A stretch of DNA of 64,000 nt from Georgenia yuyongxinii (GTDB lineage: Bacteria > Actinomycetota > Actinomycetes > Actinomycetales > Actinomycetaceae): NCBI RefSeq assembly GCF_006352065.1, contig NZ_CP040915.1, positions 3,844,001 through 3,908,000 of the forward strand, in the 5' to 3' direction. The translations under genes and the position numbers were made by a program. The first letter of the stretch is position 1. The number at the start of each line of letters is the position of its first letter. This document shows, in pieces, positions 58,313-64,000 of the stretch. The notes beneath the pieces are model-generated. The model ran no database searches, was not told the DNA's origin, and saw only the letters and a list, made by a program, of their open reading frames with translations.

Positions 58313-60868
58313 GTGGACCTGCTCGACTCGTACCGGGCCAACGGTCCCGGGCACGACGAGATGCTCCAGGCCACCGGCCCGGCCCGCGCCGCGTGGCAAC
58401 AGCTCGCCGAGCAGGCCCGGCTGGGCCAGGGCGACAGGCTCGACGCCAGCCGCGGCGAGGTCATGCGGCTCCTGCAGGACGAGGGCGTGCTCACTACGGA
58501 CCCCGCGCGCTCCTGGCAGCTTGACCCGCTGCCGGTGCTGATGGACGAACAGGAGTGGCACCGGCTGGATGCGGCCCTGCGGCAGCGGGCCGAGCTGTTC
58601 GACCAGGTACTCACCGACCTCTACGGCGAGCGGAGGCTGCTCACCACCGGGCTGCTCCCGCCCGAGGTGGTGCTCGGCCACCCGGGCTTCGTGCATGCCG
58701 CCGACCGCATCCGCCTGCCCGGCCCGCACCAGCTGTTCCACTGCGCCGTCGACCTCGCCCGCAACGCCGACGGCGCGTGGACGGTGCTCGCCGACCGCAC
58801 CGACGTCCCGATCGGGCTCGGCTACGTCATGGCGGACCGCCGCGTGGTGTCGGAGGTGCTCGCCGGGCTGTACCGCGAGTCCCGCACCCGCCGGGTAGGC
58901 CCGTACTACCAGGCGCTGCGTGAGTCGTTGCAGGCGGTCGCCCCGCCCGGTGCCGAGGAGAGCCCACGAGTCGCCGTGCTGACGCCCGGACCGGGTGATC
59001 CGGCGACGTTCGACCACGGCTACCTCGCCGCGATGCTCGGCCTGCCGATCGTCGACAGCGGCGACCTGGTGGTCCAGGACGGGCGGGCCTGGGTGCGCTC
59101 CCTCGGCCGGCTCGAACCGGTCGACGTGCTGCTGCGCGGTGTCGCCGCCGCGGACGTGGACCCTCTGGAGCTGCGTGGCGGCTCGGGGCGGGGGACCCCG
59201 GGCCTGGTGCACGCAGCCCGCAGCGGCGCGCTGAGCATCGTCAACACCCTGGGGGTCGGCGTTCTGGAGAGCCCGGCTCTGCTCACCTACCTGCCCCGTC
59301 TGGCCCGGGCGCTGCGCGGGGAGGACCTGGCCATCCCCTCGGCCGTGACCTACTGGTGCGGCGACCGCTCGATGTGCTCGCACGTGATCGCCAACCTGGG
59401 CCGGCTCATCATCCGCCCCACCGCGGGGTCCGAGCGGCCGCTGCTGGGCTGGGCACTGACCTTGGACGAGCGCGCCGACCTGGCCGCCCGCATCGCCGAG
59501 CGGCCCGGGGCGTGGGTGGGGCAGGAGCCCGTGGAAGCCTCCACCACCCCGACGGTGCGCGACGGCTCGCTCGTCCCGCAGCCGACGGCGCTGCGGACCT
59601 TCGCGCTCGCCCGGCCCGAGGGGTACATGGTCATGAGCGGGGCGATGGCCCATGTCGGCCCCGTCCCGCAGGTGATGGTCGACGGAGAGCCCGGCACCGC
59701 GAAGGACGTCTGGGTGCTGGCCCCCGAGCCGGTCGCCGCGCCGGGTCTGCCGGCGGGGGGCACCCTGCCCGGTCGTCCGGCGGACGCCACGGTCTCGCCC
59801 CGCGCCGGCGAGGACCTCTTCCGGCTCGGCCGCCACACGGAGCAGGCCGAGTCGACCGTCCGGCTGCTGATGGCCGTGGCCGACCGCTGGGACGACTACG
59901 CCCGCACCCAGCCAGCCGCCGCCCAGGACGCGAGGCCCGCGGGCGCCGTCGGGCCCGAGAGTGCCGCCGGGCCCACGGGCGCCGTCGGGCCCGAGGACCA
60001 CCTGTCCCTGGCCCGGGGCGACGCCGCGGGACATGCCGCGCTCGACGTGCTGGTGGCGGGGCTGCACCGCCTGACCGCCCACGCCCAGCTACCCTCGCTG
60101 GTCACGGACGAGTCCCTGCCCGGCTCGGCGGCGTGGGCCGTCGCACGGACGGCCGAGGATGCGGCCGGGGTGCGGGACAACCTGCCGCGCGACCTCTGGC
60201 GGGCGATCGCGAGCCTGCAGCGCACGGTGCGCGAGGAGGCCGCCCGGCAGCGGGGCGCGGACGGCACCCAGCTGGGACTGGCACCGGCCCTGTCCCGGTT
60301 GCTGGAGAGCCTGATGGCGCTCCAGGGCGGGTACGGCGAGTCCTTGGTCCGCGATGCCGGCTGGCGGCTCCTGGAGGCGGGCCGCCGGCTCGAGCGCGCC
60401 AGCCGCGTGGTCGCCACCCTCGCGGCCACGGTGGTCGAGCGCCACGACCCGGCCACCGAGGCGCTGGTGGCGGAGTCGGTTCTGGTCGCCAACGAGTCGG
60501 TCCTCACCTATCGCCGCCGGTTCCCTGCGGGCGGCCTGGCCGGGGTGCTGGAGCTCCTGCTGCTGGACGGGTCGAACCCACGTGCCGTGCGGTTCCAGCT
60601 CGACCAGCTCCGCCACCACCTCGGTGAGCTGCCCGCCGTCGGCCGCGCGCCGGCCTCGCGCGACCAGCTGCTCGACGAGGTCTTCGACCTGCTCACGGAG
60701 CTGCGCACCGACCGTGCCGCGGCGGAACGAGGCCACGGGGCGCGGGGGCATCTCGCGCAGACCCTGGAGTCGATCGGCTGGCGGCTGGACGAGCTGGCCA
60801 AGGAGATCGCGCGCGTGCACTTCTCGCGGCCCGTGCTCGCGCACTGGCCCGACGGGACGGGACGATGA
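58313..60868 (+). CDS. Circularly permuted ATP-grasp domain fused to alpha-E domain (amidoligase-type)
   Basis: An 851-residue fusion. Residues ~1-490 are the circularly permuted type-2 ATP-grasp (DUF404/DUF407): GFVHAADRIRLPGPHQLFHC, DLARNADGAWTVLADRTDVP, DVLLRGVAAADVDPLEL, SGALSIVNTLGVGVLESPAL and IPSAVTYWCGDRSMCSHVIA. A Pro/Gly/Ala linker with repeated GPxGAVGPE (~545-570) lies inside or before the alpha-E (DUF403) helical domain (~500-850), which has EDLFRLGRHTEQAESTVRLL, NLPRDLWRAIASLQRTV and LVANESVLTYRRRF. In comparative work these domains form peptide-ligase/tagging systems with transglutaminase-like proteins, as here. GTG 58313 has GGGAG 9 nt upstream; its stop overlaps the next ATG. 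Confidence 0.9.
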   Translation: MDLLDSYRANGPGHDEMLQATGPARAAWQQLAEQARLGQGDRLDASRGEVMRLLQDEGVLTTDPARSWQLDPLPVLMDEQEWHRLDAALRQRAELFDQVLTDLYGERRLLTTGLLPPEVVLGHPGFVHAADRIRLPGPHQLFHCAVDLARNADGAWTVLADRTDVPIGLGYVMADRRVVSEVLAGLYRESRTRRVGPYYQALRESLQAVAPPGAEESPRVAVLTPGPGDPATFDHGYLAAMLGLPIVDSGDLVVQDGRAWVRSLGRLEPVDVLLRGVAAADVDPLELRGGSGRGTPGLVHAARSGALSIVNTLGVGVLESPALLTYLPRLARALRGEDLAIPSAVTYWCGDRSMCSHVIANLGRLIIRPTAGSERPLLGWALTLDERADLAARIAERPGAWVGQEPVEASTTPTVRDGSLVPQPTALRTFALARPEGYMVMSGAMAHVGPVPQVMVDGEPGTAKDVWVLAPEPVAAPGLPAGGTLPGRPADATVSPRAGEDLFRLGRHTEQAESTVRLLMAVADRWDDYARTQPAAAQDARPAGAVGPESAAGPTGAVGPEDHLSLARGDAAGHAALDVLVAGLHRLTAHAQLPSLVTDESLPGSAAWAVARTAEDAAGVRDNLPRDLWRAIASLQRTVREEAARQRGADGTQLGLAPALSRLLESLMALQGGYGESLVRDAGWRLLEAGRRLERASRVVATLAATVVERHDPATEALVAESVLVANESVLTYRRRFPAGGLAGVLELLLLDGSNPRAVRFQLDQLRHHLGELPAVGRAPASRDQLLDEVFDLLTELRTDRAAAERGHGARGHLAQTLESIGWRLDELAKEIARVHFSRPVLAHWPDGTGR

Positions 60869-61926
60869 GCCGCACACCGAGCCGCCGTGGCACCGGGCAC
60901 GAGCGCAGCTATCGGCTCGTGCACCGCACCAGCTACACCTACCGCGCCGCGGTGACGACCTCCTACGGCCTGGCCATGCTGCTGCCGCGGGAGTGGTCCG
61001 GGCAGCGGGTCCACCAGGCGTCGCTGACGTTCCTCCCCGGTGCGGCGGAGACCGCCGAGCACCGCGACCTGCACGGCAACCGGGTGAGCTACTTCCAGAT
61101 CACCGCCGAGCACACGTCCCTCGACGTGGTGGCGTCGTCCGTGGTGACCATCACCCGGCGTCCTCTGGACCTGGCGAACACGGTCCAGGTGCCCTGGGAA
61201 CGGGCGGTGGCCTCGGTCAGCGGCATGCGCGCCACCGGGCAGGGCGAGCAGGGCGAAGGCCCCACCGCGGTGCTGGCCGTCGTGGAGTCCGCGTTGCCGT
61301 CGGAGCTCGTCCTGCCGGACGAGGCGGTGCGCGAGTACGCGATGCCGTCGTTCGGGCCCACCACCGCGCTGGTGCGGGTGGTGGCCGAGCTGGCCGGGCG
61401 CATCCACCGGGACGTGCCGGAAGCCCCGATCGGCGACGGGTCGGCTGGAGCCGGCAACGGTTTGGCCGGGGACGGCGGCGGGTCGGCTACGCCCTCCCAC
61501 GTCCTCGCGCGCAGATTCGGCTCGTCCGCCGACCGCGCTCACCTGCTCGTCGCGAGCCTGCGGTCGATGGGTCTGGCGGCGCGGTACGTCGCCGGGTATG
61601 TCGCCCGCGGGGTCGACGTCGGGGGTGCGGACGGCCCCCACGACCGAGCGGACGGCCCCCACGACCGAGCGGACGGCCACCACGACGGTCCGGACGCCGC
61701 CACGGGAGGCTGCGTCCGCTCGTGGGCGGCCGTGTGGTTGCCCGGTGGTGGCTGGGTGCACGTCGATCCCACGGGCGCCCGGTTCATCGACAACCGGTAC
61801 ATCGTCCTGGGGTGGGGCCGCGACCAGGCAGACGTCCAGCCGTTGCGCGGGGTGGTCTACGGCGGGGACGCCGGCTCGCCCGCTGAGGAGCTCGAGCTGG
61901 AGGTCGTCCCCTCCCCCGCCTCGTGA
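60865..61926 (+). CDS. Transglutaminase-fold protein with lost catalytic Cys and His (pseudoenzyme)
   Basis: A 353-residue protein with the N-terminal beta domain (YRLVHRTSYTYRAAVTTSYG, HDxxGN-like EHRDLHGNRVSYFQI) and a C-terminal transglutaminase core. The usual G-x-C-x-D-x-A-H nucleophile motif reads FGSSADRAHL, with Ser221 in the Cys place. The His-Ala-Trp motif reads CVRSWAAVWLPGGGW, with Arg285 where His is expected. Only Asp301 (VHVDPTG) is kept. A 21-bp tandem repeat inserts (ADGPHDR)-type sequence just before the His position. ATG 60865 overlaps the ATP-grasp/alpha-E stop (ATGA), so the two are translationally coupled. It may bind rather than cut peptides. Confidence 0.85.
   Translation: MSRTPSRRGTGHERSYRLVHRTSYTYRAAVTTSYGLAMLLPREWSGQRVHQASLTFLPGAAETAEHRDLHGNRVSYFQITAEHTSLDVVASSVVTITRRPLDLANTVQVPWERAVASVSGMRATGQGEQGEGPTAVLAVVESALPSELVLPDEAVREYAMPSFGPTTALVRVVAELAGRIHRDVPEAPIGDGSAGAGNGLAGDGGGSATPSHVLARRFGSSADRAHLLVASLRSMGLAARYVAGYVARGVDVGGADGPHDRADGPHDRADGHHDGPDAATGGCVRSWAAVWLPGGGWVHVDPTGARFIDNRYIVLGWGRDQADVQPLRGVVYGGDAGSPAEELELEVVPSPAS
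61627..61689 (+). repeat. Three 21-bp tandem repeats in the transglutaminase-like gene
   Basis: Units start at 61627, 61648 and 61669 with the sequence GCGGACGGCCCCCACGACCG (third unit diverged), encoding ADGPHDR, ADGPHDR and ADGHHDG. In-frame expansion between the two former catalytic motifs. Confidence 0.9.
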
Positions 61927-61983
61927 CATGTCGTGGAGGAGATGACATGTCGCCGAGGCGGTCGAGGAGATGGCATGTCGCGC
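61925..61983. repeat. GACATGTC-type intergenic repeat, three partial units
   Basis: GACATGTCGTGGAGGAGAT, GACATGTCGCCGAGGCGGTC...GAGGAGAT and GGCATGTCGCGCG follow one another right after the transglutaminase stop. The unit is a variant of the arm of the perfect palindrome at 7084-7143 (GACATGTCGCGGAGAAGAT). Confidence 0.8.
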
Positions 61984-61986
61984 GCT

Positions 61987-61992
61987 TAGGGT
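61987..61992 (+). promoter_or_regulatory. -10 box TAGGGT of a probable leaderless transcript (Nudix)
   Basis: TAGGGT ends 6 nt before the ATG at 61999, the same arrangement as arsR at 50259. Confidence 0.45.
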
Positions 61993-61998
61993 CGGGGG

Positions 61999-62436
61999 AT
62001 GCAGACCGCCGCCCCCGCCCTCGTGGTCGCCGCCGCGATCGTCGACTCCCTCGAGCGCCCCACCCGGGCCCTGTGCGCGCAGCGCTCGGCACCCGCCGAG
62101 CTCGCGGGACGGTGGGAGCTGCCCGGCGGAAAGGTGGAGCCCGGCGAGTCGCCGGAGGTTGCGCTGCACCGTGAGCTCGCCGAGGAGCTGGGCGTGGAGG
62201 TCCGGCTCGGGGCCCGGCTCCTCGGACCCGAGGCGGGCGACTGGCCGATCCTCGCCAGGCGCACCATGCGGGTGTGGCTCGCCGAGCTCACCGCCGGCAC
62301 GCCGGAGCCGCTCGCCGACCACTCCGCGCTGCGCTGGGTCGACAGCGACGCGCTGGAGGACCTCGACTGGCTGGACCCTGACCGGCCGATCGCCGTCGCC
62401 CTGCGCGAGGTCACCGCTAAGAGCATGCGCGGATAG
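61999..62436 (+). CDS. Nudix hydrolase (MutT-like, 8-oxo-dGTP diphosphatase type)
   Basis: Hydrolyses (oxidised) nucleoside triphosphates to monophosphates. The 145-residue protein has the full Nudix box GKVEPGESPEVALHRELAEE plus LG (about residues 46-68), preceded by RSAPAELAGRWELPG, a typical MutT lead-in. The C-terminal HSALRWVDSDALEDLDWLDP matches the E. coli MutT end. Start ATG 61999, no RBS. Repeat-rich non-coding sequence follows. Confidence 0.9.
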   Translation: MQTAAPALVVAAAIVDSLERPTRALCAQRSAPAELAGRWELPGGKVEPGESPEVALHRELAEELGVEVRLGARLLGPEAGDWPILARRTMRVWLAELTAGTPEPLADHSALRWVDSDALEDLDWLDPDRPIAVALREVTAKSMRG

Positions 62437-62535
62437 AGGCAGACGGAGGTAGTAGGCCACGCAGCGCAGGACGACCTCGTCCCGGCTGGTCCGCAGCCCA
62501 CCCGACGGATGCGCCTCGATCCGGCCAGAGCCACC

Positions 62536-62585
62536 AACGAAATGGCCGAGGTGGTCGTTTTTCCAGCCATCTTGGCCATTTCGTT
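62536..62585. terminator. Long stem-loop downstream of the Nudix gene
   Basis: AACGAAATGGCC (62536-62547) pairs with GGCCATTTCGTT (62574-62585), extended by a G-T pair and two further pairs (15 in all), with a ~20-nt loop containing GTTTTTCC. It is 100 bp after the Nudix stop. Could end transcription from either side or be a mobile palindromic element. Confidence 0.5.
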
Positions 62586-62760
62586 CCAGCCCGACGGCGT
62601 GTCGATGTCTGTCATCGCGCACGCTCTTGTTGAACCCTGACGCCCCCGACCGCCGTGGCCACCGAGGTCGAATTGTGCGACAGGCGCGAGGGGTGGCGTC
62701 CCCCGTGCTGCTCGGAGCTCTGGGGCTCGGGAGCTGGATCTCCTGAGCTTCTAAGAGCGG

Positions 62761-62847
62761 CGAGACCTGCACTTCCCGACCGACACCTGCAGTTCCACCG
62801 GCAGGTCTCGGCGCAACCGGCAGGCCTCGGCGCAACCGGCAGGCCTT
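62761..62847. repeat. Inverted and 19-bp direct repeats in non-coding DNA
   Basis: CGAGACCTGC (62761-62770) and GCAGGTCTCG (62801-62810) form one dyad. ACCTGCACTTCC and ACCTGCAGTTCC repeat inside it 20 bp apart. Two 19-bp units GGCAGG(T/C)CTCGGCGCAACC start at 62800 and 62819, and a third partial unit starts at 62838. Confidence 0.75.
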
Positions 62848-63007
62848 TGGGTACGCCGGCCCGCGCCGCCGGACCGGCGCCGACCGGGCTGCTGGCCCGC
62901 GCCGTTGTCCGAGGTGTCTCCCGACCGGTCCACGCCACCTGAAGTGCCGCCCTTGACGTGCGCCCACTAAAGGCCAGTAGCGGCCTTCGCTTCGCGGCGC
63001 GGCCCGG

Positions 63008-64000
63008 TCAGAGGGTGAACCGAACCAGCCTGCGCTGCAGCTCGTCGGCGGTGCCGTGGAGCGCGGAGGCGGCGTCGTCGAGCTGGTCGACGATGCCCGT
63101 CAGCGAGCTGGCCGACGCGGCCACGGCGATGATGTTCCCGGCGATCTCCCCCGAGCCCGTGGCGGCCTCGACCACGCCGCGGGACATCTCGTTGGTGGTG
63201 GAGGTCTGCTCCTCCACCGCCGAGGCGATGGTGAGCTGGTAGGTGTTGATCTGCCCGACGATCGCGGTGATCCGTCCGATCGCCTCGACGGCGGCGGCGG
63301 TGTCCTCCTGGATGGTCCGGATCCGGTCCGCGATGTGCCCCGTGGCGCGGGACGTCTCGCGCGCGAGCTCCTTGACCTCTCCGGCCACGACGGCGAACCC
63401 CTTGCCGGCGTCGCCGGCCCGGGCGGCCTCGATGCTCGCGTTGAGCGCCAGCAGGTTGGTCTGGTCGGCGACGGCGGAGATCACCTTGACGACGTCGCCG
63501 ATCTCGGCGGAGGACTCACCGAGCTTCGCCACGATCGAGTTGGTGGCCGTGGCCACCTCGGTCGCCTCAGCCGCGACCTGGGCCGCGGCGGCGGCGTTGC
63601 GCGCGATCTCCTGGATCGAGGGCCCCATCTGCTCAGCACCGGCCGCGACGGCCTGGACGTTCGCCGAGACCTGTTCGGCCGCGACGGCCACCACACCGGC
63701 CTGCGTCGAGGTCTGCGCCGAGGCGTCCGAGAGCTGCTCGCCGCCGGCGGCCAGCTCGCCGGCCGCCATGGCGACCTGGTCCGACGCGGCGGTCACCTGG
63801 GCGACCAGCGCGCGCAGGCTCGCGGTGGCGGCGTCGAGGGAGGCGCCGGCCTGCCCGATCTCGTCGGTGAGCGCGAGGCCCACCCGGCTGGTCAGGTCGC
63901 CGTTGCCGATCGCGTCCGCCACGGCGCGGATCCGACCGATGCGTCGCACGATCGAACGGGTCGCGTTCACGGCGAGTGCCGCGGCCAGGAGGGCAGCGCC
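63008..64000 (-). CDS. Methyl-accepting chemotaxis protein (partial, N-terminus outside window)
   Basis: C-terminal ~330 residues of a chemoreceptor. At the window edge the end of a membrane helix ([13 protein letters not shown]) leads into a HAMP domain ([20 protein letters not shown]). The signalling coiled coil follows, with the highly conserved hairpin tip [20 protein letters not shown] and [20 protein letters not shown], then repeated Ala-rich heptads with adaptation-site-like [11 protein letters not shown]. The tip contacts CheA/CheW. The sensing domain lies beyond base 64000. No che genes are visible here. The protein ends LVRFTL without a CheR-docking pentapeptide. Confidence 0.93.
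   Translation of the reverse strand, partial: GAALLAAALAVNATRSIVRRIGRIRAVADAIGNGDLTSRVGLALTDEIGQAGASLDAATASLRALVAQVTAASDQVAMAAGELAAGGEQLSDASAQTSTQAGVVAVAAEQVSANVQAVAAGAEQMGPSIQEIARNAAAAAQVAAEATEVATATNSIVAKLGESSAEIGDVVKVISAVADQTNLLALNASIEAARAGDAGKGFAVVAGEVKELARETSRATGHIADRIRTIQEDTAAAVEAIGRITAIVGQINTYQLTIASAVEEQTSTTNEMSRGVVEAATGSGEIAGNIIAVAASASSLTGIVDQLDDAASALHGTADELQRRLVRFTL

Larger units (their letters stand above)
62437..63007. other. Repeat-rich intergenic region, 571 bp
   Basis: No reliable gene on either strand; the possible frames are open only because of base composition. It holds a 15-bp stem-loop at 62536-62585, an inverted repeat CGAGACCTGC/GCAGGTCTCG at 62761-62810, and 19-bp direct repeats from 62800 (each starting GGCAGG). 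This clustering suggests a hotspot for palindromic intergenic elements or the remnant of a lost gene. Confidence 0.5.

Noticed and set aside
54736-58614. A 1292-codon open frame on the minus strand
   Set aside because: It lies antisense to the LLM oxidoreductase, GH13, YqeB and ATP-grasp genes, all with clear family motifs. Its His/Val/Arg/Gly-rich translation is a composition artefact of ~73% G+C.
62612-62938. Possible small gene on the minus strand after the Nudix gene
   Set aside because: The frame is made of the direct and inverted repeats, lacks an RBS, and its translation resembles no family.

Overview
The window is about 72-73% G+C, densely packed and free of phage. Several genes start only 6-8 nt after a TANNNT box, as leaderless mRNAs do. 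It also holds an actinobacterial Dcd, a DUF4235 protein, a YqeB protein, a fused MnhA/B and a PolA-like polymerase without a 5' nuclease. Together these suggest a high-GC actinomycete, probably Micrococcales. I cannot name the genus from the sequence alone.

Layout. 1-8.6 kb: a cut POT peptide transporter, an orphan PIN protein, an aldo/keto reductase, a cytidylate-kinase-like protein, a divergent LysR-effector-domain/DUF5997 pair, a small acetyltransferase, a DUF4921 (HIT/GalT-like) protein, a YczE-type membrane protein and a lipase-maturation-factor-like protein preceded by a perfect 29-bp palindrome. 8.7-9.5 kb: a siderophore-interacting protein. 9.9-15.1 kb: a catabolic cluster resembling homoprotocatechuate meta-cleavage. 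It comprises a MarR regulator, an FAD monooxygenase, an extradiol dioxygenase, an RraA-like protein, a hydratase and an HpcH/HpaI aldolase. Four of its six genes carry indels, so the pathway looks recently broken. 15.2-20.7 kb: TIGR01777, BCCT transporter, RidA, GDPD. 20.8-24.2 kb: a substrate-binding-protein remnant and a GH65 phosphorylase/beta-phosphoglucomutase pair. 24.3-28.1 kb: small proteins and the polymerase. 28.1-32.3 kb: a thiamine ABC transporter operon (thiB-thiP-thiQ) behind a TPP riboswitch. 32.3-39.5 kb: DUF4235 and a complete Mrp Na+/H+ antiporter operon (mnhA/B-C-D-E-F-G) whose genes all overlap by 4 nt. 39.7-46.7 kb: a membrane Fe-S oxidoreductase, an MFS transporter, a PRC-barrel/DUF2382 protein, an unrecognised protein, Dcd and a TM2 protein with eleven identical pentapeptides. 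46.8-50.6 kb: tRNA-Gly(CCC), an arsenate reductase remnant, an M1 peptidase, a VOC protein, and intact divergent arsM/arsR. 50.7-54.3 kb: a membrane protein, a TrkA-type K+ channel with a DUF6394-like partner, and an M50-like peptidase. 54.4-58.2 kb: an LLM flavin oxidoreductase (TIGR03885 type), a trehalose-synthase-like GH13 and YqeB. 58.3-61.9 kb: a circularly permuted ATP-grasp/alpha-E fusion followed by a transglutaminase-fold protein that has lost its catalytic Cys and His. 62.0-64.0 kb: a Nudix hydrolase, a repeat-rich non-coding stretch and the C-terminal part of a chemotaxis receptor.

The most interesting points are the decaying aromatic cluster, including an aldolase that stays open but is internally misframed by a C insertion plus a 14-bp duplication; the apparently dead transglutaminase partner of the amidoligase-type ATP-grasp fusion; and related GACATGTC palindromic repeats in two intergenic regions 55 kb apart.
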